Below, piece by piece: positions 6,798-13,910 of a stretch of DNA of 32,939 nt. The notes below the pieces were generated by a model that had not been told where the DNA came from, did not search any database, and saw nothing but the letters and a program-made list of their open reading frames with translations. How positions within the stretch are numbered: position 1 is the stretch's first letter; each line of letters opens with the position of its first letter. A program made the translations under genes and the position numbers. Source of the stretch: an uncultured Flavobacterium sp. (lineage in GTDB: Bacteria > Bacteroidota > Bacteroidia > Flavobacteriales > Flavobacteriaceae); assembly GCF_946479975.1 (NCBI RefSeq), contig NZ_CAMLIX010000026.1, positions 1 to 32,939 of the forward strand, written 5' to 3'.

Positions 6798-6850
6798 ATT
6801 CATTCACAATAGTTCTTCTGCACTAAAAAACTTTTACTTTTACACCCACG

Positions 6851-7579
6851 ATGCAAGAACAATTACTAACCATTCGGCAGCAGATTTTAGAAGCTAAAAG
6901 CAACGGACAAAAGTTGCTTGCAGTGCTTTTGGATCCAGACAAAATTTTGCTGGAAAATGTAACGCATTTAATTGAAAAAATTAATGAGTCACCAGCTACT
7001 CATATATTTGTCGGCGGAAGTATTGTGCAAAACAATATTTTAGAAGAATTGATTGCCGCGCTAAAACAAAAAACAAATTTACCCGTTATCTTGTTCCCTG
7101 GCGATCCGTCGCAGATTTCACCTCAGGCAGATGGTATTTTATTTTTATCATTGTTGTCGGGTCGTAATCCTGATTATTTAATCGAATATCAGGTTCAAGC
7201 GGCACCAATTTTAAAAAAAACCAATCTGGAGGTTATTTCTACGGGATATATTTTGATTGAAAGCGGGAATGAAACTGCTGTAGCACGCGTTAGTAAAACG
7301 AAACCTTTAAGCCGAGAAAATCTTGATTTGGTTCTGGCAACTGCTCAAGCGGGAGAAATGTTAGGAAACCAATTGATTTATTTAGAAGCAGGAAGTGGCG
7401 CAAAACATCCAGTGCCTTTGGAAATGATTGAGTTAGTTGCTCAAAATATAGATATTCCTGTTATTGTTGGAGGAGGAATTGTAGATTTGCACGGAATTCA
7501 AAAAGCGCATAATGCTGGTGCAGATTTGGTTGTAATTGGCACTGCTTTTGAAAACAACAGTCATTTCTTTGATTTATAA
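6851..7579 (+). CDS. Geranylgeranylglyceryl phosphate synthase family protein
   Basis: The 242-residue TIM-barrel protein belongs to the GGGPS/PcrB family, which joins a polyprenyl diphosphate to sn-glycerol-1-phosphate by an ether bond. Seen in the sequence: LLAVLLDPDK near residue 22, IFVGGSIVQNN, a phosphate-binding LPVILFPGDPSQIS near 76-89, YLEAGSGAKHPVP, and the C-terminal IPVIVGGGI plus GADLVVIGTAFE phosphate loops. A flavobacterial member has been shown to make such ether lipids in vitro, but their role in bacteria is unclear. It starts a plus-strand run with pnuC 30 bp downstream. The prenyl chain length used is unknown. Confidence 0.92.
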   Translation: MQEQLLTIRQQILEAKSNGQKLLAVLLDPDKILLENVTHLIEKINESPATHIFVGGSIVQNNILEELIAALKQKTNLPVILFPGDPSQISPQADGILFLSLLSGRNPDYLIEYQVQAAPILKKTNLEVISTGYILIESGNETAVARVSKTKPLSRENLDLVLATAQAGEMLGNQLIYLEAGSGAKHPVPLEMIELVAQNIDIPVIVGGGIVDLHGIQKAHNAGADLVVIGTAFENNSHFFDL

Positions 7580-7609
7580 TAGATTTTAACCGCCTTTAAA
7601 TACCACAAA

Positions 7610-8233
7610 ATGCTTGACTTTTTTCTAGATAGTTATAAAAATGCTCCACTATGGCATATTGCTTTGGAGTTTTTAGTATTTGTTTTTGGAATTTTAAGTG
7701 TTTGGTTTGCGAAAAAAGAAAATATTTGGGTTTATCCAACGGGCTTGGTAGCAACGGTTATTTCGGTTTATCTGCTTTACATTGCAGGCTACATAGGAGA
7801 TATGATTATCAATGCCTATTTTTCAGTTATGAGCATCTACGGATGGTATGTTTGGGCAAAGGGAGGAACTGTTGAAGACAATCTGCCAATTACTCGTACA
7901 ACTTTTAATGAAAAAATAATTGGAATCTTACTGTTTATTGTAACCGTTTTTGTAGTTTTCGGCATTTATACCTATTTTGATTACGAAATTCATCCAGACA
8001 ATTATGTCGATATGGTTTCGTCAGGAATATTTTTTGCAGGAATGTGGTATATGGCCAGAAAAAAAATAGAAAACTGGACACTTTGGATTATTGGTGATAT
8101 TATTGTTGTGCCTCTTTATGCTTATCGCGGCTTAGGGATGCTGTCACTTCAATATATAATTTTTACAATTTTGGCTATTTCAGCTTATTTAGAATGGAGA
8201 AAGATCTTAGACAGCAAAAAACAACTATCATAA
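7610..8233 (+). CDS. pnuC: PnuC family vitamin transporter
   Basis: The 207-residue protein has about seven hydrophobic segments. Family marks include the substrate-site region NAYFSVMSIYGWYVW (near residues 70-84) and the second-half repeat WTLWIIGDIIVVPLYAYRG. PnuC proteins move nicotinamide riboside by facilitated diffusion, trapped inside by phosphorylation; the PnuT branch carries thiamine instead. The next gene overlaps it by 40 bp and starts with a NadR-like ribosylnicotinamide kinase domain, which favours nicotinamide riboside. The TPP riboswitch further downstream belongs to another gene, so a thiamine role is less likely but not excluded. Confidence 0.92.
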   Translation: MLDFFLDSYKNAPLWHIALEFLVFVFGILSVWFAKKENIWVYPTGLVATVISVYLLYIAGYIGDMIINAYFSVMSIYGWYVWAKGGTVEDNLPITRTTFNEKIIGILLFIVTVFVVFGIYTYFDYEIHPDNYVDMVSSGIFFAGMWYMARKKIENWTLWIIGDIIVVPLYAYRGLGMLSLQYIIFTILAISAYLEWRKILDSKKQLS

Positions 8234-10308
8234 AAATTGCTTTGTTTGGACCTGAAAGTACAGGTAAAACAACTTTAGCAAAACAGCTTGCAGAGTATTA
8301 TGAAACCGAATGGGTTCCTGAGTTTGCACGCGACTATTTACAAGAAAAATGGGAAGAGAATCAGCGCATTTGCGTAGCTGATGATATGATGCCAATTGCT
8401 TACGGACAGGCTGCTTTAGAAAATGAAAAATTATCGAAAGCAAATAAATATTTATTCTGTGATACCAATTTAATGGTAACCAAAGTTTTTTCTGAAATGT
8501 ACTATGGTTTCTGCGATCCGCTTTTAAATGAAGCAGCATTAAAGCATGATTATGACTTGTTTTTTCTAACAGATATTGACGTCCCTTGGGAGAAAGATGA
8601 TATTAGAGATACTCCAAACGGAAGAGAAACCGTGTTTTCTGTTTTTAAACAAACTTTAATTGATACTAAAAAGCCATTTATAACACTTTCAGGTGATAAA
8701 GAATGTCGTTTAAAGAAAGCAGTTTCAATAATCGACAATTTGGAATTGGCAAAAGAAAACAACTTCTCATCTGATGATTTTGTTCAGATATTCAACAGAG
8801 GAATTTCTTTTGAAACTATTTTAAAACAGTTGAATAATTTCAAAAAGGGAATTTCAAAAAGTAACCTAATCAGACCGGCAACTATTAATGACGGAATTTT
8901 GAGTTTATCGGAAGATGAATTTAAACAAAAAGCATTGTTTTTTGATACTCAAAAAGATAATTTCAAGATTAAAAAATTTGTTCCAGCTTCTGGTGCGGCT
9001 ACCAGAATGTACAAGTTTTTAAATGCTTTTCTGAATGATTTTGATATCAAAAAAGAAACTATAAATGCTTACATCAACAGAAAAAATGATAAAGAACTTG
9101 CCATTTTTATTGTTGGTATGGAGAAGTTTCCATTTTTTAAAAGAGTAGATAAAAAATTACGAGAGCTTTATCCTGATTTTGAGACTTTAGAAAGAGATTA
9201 CAAAAACTATTATTTTATAAAACTTTTACTGTCTCCAGAACATTTTAATTCTGCCAATAAGCCTAAAGCGGTTTTACCTTTTCATTTATATAAAACACAT
9301 ATTGCAAATCCGATTGAAGAACATTTAAATGAATGTGTCCATTACGGATCATCAAAAAATGTATCTAATTTGCATTTTACGGTTTCAGAAATACATCAGG
9401 ATTTGTTTGAAAAAGCAGTTCTTGAAGTAAAAGAAAAAATTGAAAGACCTTCTGGAATTAGCATTAATATTGGCTATTCGTATCAAAATAAAAGTACCGA
9501 TTCGATTACAATTGATTCAGAAAATAAATTGGTAAAAGATAAAAACGGAAGTTTGATTTTTAGACCTGGTGGACATGGAGCTTTAATTGAAAATTTAAAT
9601 AGTCTCGATTCAGATCTTATTTTTATTAAAAATATTGATAACGTAATTCAAAATCATATTGATAAAATTACGTTGTACAAAAAAGCTTTAGCTGGAGTTT
9701 TAATAGAAGTGCAGCAAAAAGTTTTTACATTTTTAGCCTCTATTGATAATAATGAAATTAAAGAAAATGAATTGGATGACATTCTCATTTTTGCTAAAGA
9801 AAAGCTGAATGTTGAAATGAATGTTGATTTTAATAAGTTTACTTTTGAAAATAAAATCAATAAAATTAAAGAAATATTAGATAGACCAATTCGTGTTTGC
9901 GGTATGGTTAAAAATGAAGGAGAACCAGGCGGTGGTCCTTTTTGGGTAAGCAATGAAAAGGGAATTGCTTCTCTTCAGATTGTCGAAACTTCACAAGTCG
10001 ATTTGGAAAACAAAAGACAAAAGAAAATCTTGAAAGAAGCCACGCATTTTAATCCTGTTGATTTAGTGTGCAGTATTAAAAACTATAAAAAGGAAAATTT
10101 TGATTTATTAAACTTTGTAGATCAAAACGCAGGTTTTATTGTTGAAAAAAGTGTAGATGGCAAAACAGTGAGAAGTTACGAATTACCTGGTTTATGGAAT
10201 GGATCAATGGCAAATTGGCTGACTGTTTTTGTTGCAGTTCCGTTGATTACTTTTAATCCAGTTAAAACGGTAAATGATTTATTGAAAGCGGCGCATCAGC
10301 CACAATAA
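8194..10308 (+). CDS. Fusion of NadR-like kinase and DUF4301 domain
   Basis: This is a 704-residue protein of two parts. Residues 12-185 form a P-loop kinase of NadR/Ttd14 type: Walker A GPESTGKTT at 19-27, then EWVPEFARDYL, FCDTNLM and LFFLTDIDVPWEKDDIRD, matching ribosylnicotinamide kinase. Residues 200-704 match DUF4301, with VPASGAATRM (263-272), RPGGHGALIENLN (from 457), IFIKNIDNV (476-484), NEGEPGGGPFWV (from 574) and a FNPVKTVNDLL ending. These resemble the nucleotide loop, PGGHG motif and metal-binding NxDN segment of UDPGP-like nucleotidyltransferases (inference). It overlaps pnuC by 40 bp and is followed 2 bp later by arfB, so all three are probably cotranscribed. The kinase most likely makes NMN; the role of the second domain is unknown. 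Confidence 0.85.
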   Translation: MEKDLRQQKTTIIKIALFGPESTGKTTLAKQLAEYYETEWVPEFARDYLQEKWEENQRICVADDMMPIAYGQAALENEKLSKANKYLFCDTNLMVTKVFSEMYYGFCDPLLNEAALKHDYDLFFLTDIDVPWEKDDIRDTPNGRETVFSVFKQTLIDTKKPFITLSGDKECRLKKAVSIIDNLELAKENNFSSDDFVQIFNRGISFETILKQLNNFKKGISKSNLIRPATINDGILSLSEDEFKQKALFFDTQKDNFKIKKFVPASGAATRMYKFLNAFLNDFDIKKETINAYINRKNDKELAIFIVGMEKFPFFKRVDKKLRELYPDFETLERDYKNYYFIKLLLSPEHFNSANKPKAVLPFHLYKTHIANPIEEHLNECVHYGSSKNVSNLHFTVSEIHQDLFEKAVLEVKEKIERPSGISINIGYSYQNKSTDSITIDSENKLVKDKNGSLIFRPGGHGALIENLNSLDSDLIFIKNIDNVIQNHIDKITLYKKALAGVLIEVQQKVFTFLASIDNNEIKENELDDILIFAKEKLNVEMNVDFNKFTFENKINKIKEILDRPIRVCGMVKNEGEPGGGPFWVSNEKGIASLQIVETSQVDLENKRQKKILKEATHFNPVDLVCSIKNYKKENFDLLNFVDQNAGFIVEKSVDGKTVRSYELPGLWNGSMANWLTVFVAVPLITFNPVKTVNDLLKAAHQPQ

Positions 10309-10310
10309 AA

Positions 10311-10715
10311 ATGGATGTAGAAAAAATCATATTAGAATTAAATTTCAAAGCCGTTAGAAGCAGTGGTGCGGGCGGACAAAATGTAAATAAAGTTTCGTCA
10401 AAAGTCGTTTTGAATTTTGATTTAGAAGCTTCTCAAGCTTTGTCGGATGAAGAAAAATTACTTTTACAAGAAAATATTTCGGCAAGATTAACTTCTGAAA
10501 ATATCTTGATTTTAAATTGTGATGAAGACCGGAGCCAGTTAAAAAACAAAGATATTGTTACGAAACGATTTTTGGAGATAATCAAAAAAGGACTGTTTGT
10601 TCCGAAAATTAGAAAAGCAACTAAAATTCCAAAATCGGTAATCAAAAAAAGAATCAAGGATAAAAAGAATAATTCTGATTTGAAGCAATCTCGTAAGAAA
10701 CCAAATCTGGATTAA
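10311..10715 (+). CDS. arfB: Alternative ribosome-rescue factor, peptidyl-tRNA hydrolase
   Basis: The 134-residue protein holds the release-factor catalytic loop GAGGQNVNKV (GGQ at residues 21-23) and lacks the stop-codon-recognition domains of RF1/RF2. It ends in a basic, lysine-rich tail (about residues 95-134, KIPKSVIKKRIKDKK and after). That is the ArfB (YaeJ) plan: the tail enters the empty mRNA channel of a stalled ribosome and the GGQ loop frees the nascent chain. The ATG comes 2 bp after the DUF4301 gene's stop. A hairpin with a T-run (10760-10803) follows. Confidence 0.93.
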   Translation: MDVEKIILELNFKAVRSSGAGGQNVNKVSSKVVLNFDLEASQALSDEEKLLLQENISARLTSENILILNCDEDRSQLKNKDIVTKRFLEIIKKGLFVPKIRKATKIPKSVIKKRIKDKKNNSDLKQSRKKPNLD

Positions 10716-10759
10716 TTCTCAATTTTAAAAATTGCTTCGCTTGTTCGCTAGCGCTCGAG

Positions 10760-10812
10760 TCCAAATTCCAAAACAGCTTTAAAGTGAGTTATTAGAATTT
10801 GGATTTTCTTTT
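10760..10812 (+). terminator. Terminator-like hairpin after arfB, built from TTTGGAATTT-type repeats
   Basis: TCCAAATTC (10760-10768) pairs with GAATTTGGA (10795-10803), followed by TTTTCTTTTTTTG. More direct copies of the same repeat follow at 10844-10876. It separates the pnuC-arfB transcript from the riboswitch promoter. Confidence 0.5.
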
Positions 10813-10883
10813 TTTGAGTTTAAAGAAAATTATTTTCAGCTTTTTGGAATTTGGAATTTCAAAATTTGGAATTTTCAAAGGAA

Positions 10884-10915
10884 TTTGATTTTTGAAATTT
10901 TTAACATTATATTTG
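10884..10915 (+). promoter_or_regulatory. Promoter of TPP riboswitch-TonB receptor transcript
   Basis: A -33 TTTG (10884-10887) and a -7 TATATTTG (10908-10915) are 20 bp apart, close to the Bacteroidota consensus TTTG-N19-TAnnTTTG. The expected start of transcription, near 10921, coincides with the riboswitch 5' end. Confidence 0.7.
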
Positions 10916-10919
10916 TACT

Positions 10920-10998
10920 GTCTCAAAGGGGTGCTCCAAATAACGAGCTGAGATCATACCCAAAGAACCTGAGCGAGTAATGTTGCTAAGGGAAAACG
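10920..10998 (+). ncRNA. TPP riboswitch (THI box)
   Basis: The conserved aptamer segments occur in order: AAAGGGGTGCTC (P2 strand, 10925-10936), GAGCTGAGAT (10945-10954), ATACCC (P2 partner, 10956-10961), GAACCTGA (10965-10972), then GTAATG...GCTAAGGGAAAA. GCTC (10933-10936) pairs with GAGC (10945-10948) as P3. It precedes a TonB receptor gene and should lower its expression when TPP is plentiful. No strong terminator lies before the ORF; an 8-bp hairpin covering the start codon suggests control of translation. Confidence 0.93.
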
Positions 10999-11074
10999 AC
11001 AAAATCGAGCGTGCACACTTTATTTTGTTGTGAAACAAATTTATTAATTTAACAAAAGAATAATTCCCCCTTTT

Positions 11075-11094
11075 ATTCGTAATTTTTTACGAAT
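11075..11094 (+). promoter_or_regulatory. Hairpin masking the TonB receptor start codon
   Basis: ATTCGTAA (11075-11082) and TTACGAAT (11087-11094) are perfectly complementary around TTTT. The second arm includes the first two bases of the ATG at 11093. Just upstream, CCCCTTT (11067-11073) is complementary to AAAGGGG of the aptamer (10925-10931), so aptamer folding and this region could be linked. This is a proposed expression platform. Confidence 0.4.
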
Positions 11095-13282
11095 GAAAAC
11101 TATTTTTGAAGGTACTAAGGTACTAAGGTACAAAGGTTCTAAGCTTAAAAGTCTAATTAGAACCAAATCTATTTTCTTTACTCTATTTTCTGTTTTCTTT
11201 ACTCTATTTTCTTTTGCGCAGACACAGGATTCTACCAAAGTAAATTCTCTTGATGAGGTTTTGGTTTCGGCAGTTCGTGTTACAGCAAAAACACCTGTTA
11301 CGTTTAGTAATATGGATAAAAAAGAAATTAAATTCAGAAATCTTGGTCAGGATATTCCTGTTTTAATGAATTACCTGCCGTCTGTAGTAACAACATCAGA
11401 TGCCGGAGGCGGAATAGGATATACTGGAATCAGAGTCCGCGGAAGCGATGCAACTCGTGTAAACGTTACCATCAACGGAATTCCGTACAACGATGCAGAA
11501 AGTCAGGGCACTTTTTGGGTCAATATGCCCGATTTTGCTTCTTCTGTAGAAAGTCTGCAATTACAGCGCGGAGTAGGAACTTCTACAAACGGTTCCGGAG
11601 CTTTTGGAGCAAGTTTAAACATGCTTACCGACAGTTATGCATCTAAACCAACTGGAGAAATTTCAAGCTCTTTCGGAAGTTTTAATTCTAATAAAAATAC
11701 AGTAAAATTTAGTACAGGTTTATTAAATGATCATTTTGAATTAGCAGGACGTTTGTCAACAGTTAAATCAGATGGTTATGTAGATCGTGCCAGTTCAGAC
11801 TTGAAATCGTATTTTCTTCAGGGGACTTATATTGGAAAAACTACTTTAATCAAAGCTTTGGTTTTTGGAGGAACTCAAAAAACATATCAAGCCTGGAACG
11901 GAATCGGTGCTGATAAATTAAACTCAGACCGCAGATACAATTCGGCTGGAGAATATACAGATGAATCTGGTGTTACGCGCTATTATGACAACGAAACAGA
12001 TAATTACAATCAAGATCATTATCAACTGCATTGGAGCGAATCAATCTCTGATAAATGGAGTACAAACTTAGCTTTTCATTATACAAAAGGAAAAGGGTAC
12101 TTTGAAAATTATAAAGAAGATGAACCAATTGCCGGATATGGATCTATTGGCTCAACAAAAATGGTGGAGAATGATTTAGGAGAATTAGTTCCAGGAACAG
12201 ATTTAATTCGTCAAAAATGGTTAGACAATGATTTCTACGGAACTACTTTTTCTGCAAAATATGTAGCCGAAAAACTGAATGTTATTGTCGGCGGAGCTTG
12301 GAATAAATACGAATGCGATCATTACGGAAAAGTAATTTGGGCTAGAAATGCTGGTACTTCAGAATTGGGAGATCATTACTATGATGATTATTCATCTAAA
12401 ACTGATGGAAATGTTTTCGCTAAAGCGAATTATCAATTTACAGAACAATTAAGTTTTTACGGCGATTTACAATATCGAAATGTTCATTATAAAGCAAACA
12501 GTGCCGAAACTGGTTTAGTAAATGATACTTTTCATTTCTTTAATCCGAAAGCAGGATTGAATTTTGAAATCAATCAAAAAAGCACACTTTATTTCTCTTA
12601 TGCGCGCGCCAATCGTGAACCCAATAGAACAGATTATGAAGGTGGAAATGTAAAACCAGAAAAACTGAATGATTTTGAATTAGGCTGGAGATTTAACTCA
12701 GAAAAATTTCAATTGAATTCTAATGTCTATTATATGGCCTATAAAGATCAATTGATTCTAACTGGAAGATTGGATGATGTTGGAGCACCAATTCGTGCCA
12801 ATACTGAAAAAAGTTACCGTTTAGGTTTTGAAGTTGACGCCACAATTGCACTTTCAGATAAATTCACATTACGACCAAACTTTACTTTAAGCAGTAACAA
12901 AAACGTAGATTTAGCAGTTGATGGCGAATTTTACGGAACAACTAAAATTGCTTATTCTCCAGAAGTAATTGCAGGAAATGTTATTGTGTATAAGCCTTTC
13001 GAACGATTATATATTTCGTTATTGCAGAAATATGTTGGAGAACAATACATGAATAATATTGAACTTCCTGTTGCTAAATTGGCAGATTACTTTGTAAACG
13101 ATTTGAATGTTTCTTACGAAATAATACCAAAAGCTATTTTCAAATCGATTACTATCACTGGAATGGTAAATAATATTTTAGACAAAAAATATGTTTCTAA
13201 TGGAGCAATGTGGGATGTTTATCCGTACTATTATCCGCAGGCGGGAATTAATTTCTTAGCTGGATTGACATTAAAATTCTAA
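11093..13282 (+). CDS. TonB-dependent outer membrane receptor, TPP-riboswitch controlled
   Basis: The 729-residue protein has a signal region (about 1-43, ending SFAQTQ), a plug domain (about 50-170 with DEVLVSAVRVTAKTPVTFSN, GIRVRGSDATRVNVTINGIPYNDAE and LQRGVGTSTNGSGAFGASLNM) and a beta-barrel ending in GLTLKF with a terminal aromatic. Such receptors use TonB energy to bring large or scarce nutrients across the outer membrane. The TPP riboswitch in its leader points to thiamine or a precursor, as proposed for riboswitch-controlled receptors in other Bacteroidota. The first 27 residues (FEGTKVLRYKGSKLKS region) are encoded by simple repeats and make an unusually long, basic N-region. Confidence 0.93.
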   Translation: MKTIFEGTKVLRYKGSKLKSLIRTKSIFFTLFSVFFTLFSFAQTQDSTKVNSLDEVLVSAVRVTAKTPVTFSNMDKKEIKFRNLGQDIPVLMNYLPSVVTTSDAGGGIGYTGIRVRGSDATRVNVTINGIPYNDAESQGTFWVNMPDFASSVESLQLQRGVGTSTNGSGAFGASLNMLTDSYASKPTGEISSSFGSFNSNKNTVKFSTGLLNDHFELAGRLSTVKSDGYVDRASSDLKSYFLQGTYIGKTTLIKALVFGGTQKTYQAWNGIGADKLNSDRRYNSAGEYTDESGVTRYYDNETDNYNQDHYQLHWSESISDKWSTNLAFHYTKGKGYFENYKEDEPIAGYGSIGSTKMVENDLGELVPGTDLIRQKWLDNDFYGTTFSAKYVAEKLNVIVGGAWNKYECDHYGKVIWARNAGTSELGDHYYDDYSSKTDGNVFAKANYQFTEQLSFYGDLQYRNVHYKANSAETGLVNDTFHFFNPKAGLNFEINQKSTLYFSYARANREPNRTDYEGGNVKPEKLNDFELGWRFNSEKFQLNSNVYYMAYKDQLILTGRLDDVGAPIRANTEKSYRLGFEVDATIALSDKFTLRPNFTLSSNKNVDLAVDGEFYGTTKIAYSPEVIAGNVIVYKPFERLYISLLQKYVGEQYMNNIELPVAKLADYFVNDLNVSYEIIPKAIFKSITITGMVNNILDKKYVSNGAMWDVYPYYYPQAGINFLAGLTLKF
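11111..11142 (+). repeat. Four tandem 8-bp repeats in the TonB receptor N terminus
   Basis: GGTACTAA, GGTACTAA, GGTACAAA and GGTTCTAA follow one another directly inside the coding sequence for the N-region of the signal peptide. Eight-base units change the reading frame if their number changes by other than three. Confidence 0.8.
11172..11212 (+). repeat. 21-bp tandem duplication in the TonB receptor signal peptide
   Basis: TTTTCTTTACTCTATTTTCT occurs at 11172-11191 and 11193-11212, one period of 21 bp. It duplicates seven residues in frame and produces the hydrophobic core FFTLFSVFFTLFS. Confidence 0.85.
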
Positions 13283-13302
13283 AACATTTAAGTCCAAAAA
13301 AA

Positions 13303-13331
13303 AGCCTGAAAATTCTAATTTCAGGCTTTTT
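13303..13331. terminator. Bidirectional terminator between TonB receptor and lipoprotein
   Basis: AGCCTGAAA (13303-13311) pairs with TTTCAGGCT (13319-13327), with A-runs before and T-runs after. It serves the two convergent genes. Confidence 0.85.
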
Positions 13332-13336
13332 TTATT

Positions 13337-13753
13337 TTAATTATATACATGAACCACGGTTCCTGAAAATTCGACGCGATATTGTTTCATTGGATATTCC
13401 TTATCTCCAAGTCCTGTAAATAAATTGTATTTAGATTTATCGCAAGAACAAACAGCCATAATTCCGTCAATTGTCATAGCTGTACAAGACGTAAGAGGTT
13501 GATTAGGGCAAGCCGCATCAAAAGCAGTATAAGTTCCTTCACCAGTTTTCATTACTATAATTCCTTTTGCTCCATAATTGGCAACATAAACAGGATTGCT
13601 CACATATCTTAGATTATTATAAGTTGGAAGATTGAAATCAAGATATACGTTTATAGAATAATTTGGAATATTCGGATTGTTATTGCTTCTATTATTGTCG
13701 CTGCAAGAAAACAAAACAGCGCTAAGTGCGATAAAGAACCAGATTTTTTTCAT
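13337..13753 (-). CDS. Rieske-like lipoprotein lacking the histidine ligands
   Basis: The 138-residue protein has a lipoprotein signal peptide with lipobox LFSC (C17) and should be membrane-anchored on the periplasmic side. The C-terminal part (about residues 65-138) resembles a small Rieske fold: TYTAFDAACPNQ, then MAVCSCDKSKYNLFTG, then YPMKQYRVEFSGTVVHVY. A true Rieske site needs CxH and CxxH; here C82, C90, C102 and C104 are present but no His occupies the expected places. It may bind a different metal, form disulfides or be purely structural. The nearest gene, greA, is divergent. Confidence 0.65.
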   Translation of the reverse strand: MKKIWFFIALSAVLFSCSDNNRSNNNPNIPNYSINVYLDFNLPTYNNLRYVSNPVYVANYGAKGIIVMKTGEGTYTAFDAACPNQPLTSCTAMTIDGIMAVCSCDKSKYNLFTGLGDKEYPMKQYRVEFSGTVVHVYN

Positions 13754-13846
13754 TATTTGAATAAGAATTAGTTAAAACAAAAATAATTTATTTAGATTTG
13801 AAATTCATATGATTAACATATAATTATGTACTATTAAAAATAATAG

Positions 13847-13854
13847 TATATTTG
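13847..13854 (+). promoter_or_regulatory. -7 promoter element of greA
   Basis: TATATTTG matches TAnnTTTG exactly. The expected start of transcription, near 13860, is directly before the leader hairpin. No clear -33 TTTG was seen. Confidence 0.6.
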
Positions 13855-13861
13855 TGGTAAG

Positions 13862-13887
13862 AAAATCCCGTCGCGATGGGATTTTTT
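13862..13887 (+). promoter_or_regulatory. Terminator-like hairpin in the greA leader
   Basis: AAAATCCC (13862-13869) pairs with GGGATTTT (13878-13885), extended by G-U and U-A pairs to a CGCG tetraloop, and runs into a T tract (13882-13887). It lies at the predicted 5' end of the mRNA, 24 bp before the greA ATG. It could act as an attenuator or as a 5'-end stabiliser. Confidence 0.6.
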
Positions 13888-13910
13888 GTATTTATATAAA
13901 CGATGAAGTT

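Noticed and set aside
8228..8539. 103-residue minus-strand ORF
   Set aside because: Antisense shadow of the NadR-like kinase domain, with no start context or family resemblance.
9654..9953. 99-residue minus-strand ORF
   Set aside because: Antisense to the conserved DUF4301 region; no independent evidence.
11044..11238. 64-residue minus-strand ORF
   Set aside because: Antisense of the repeat-built TonB receptor signal region; its sequence reflects the tandem repeats.
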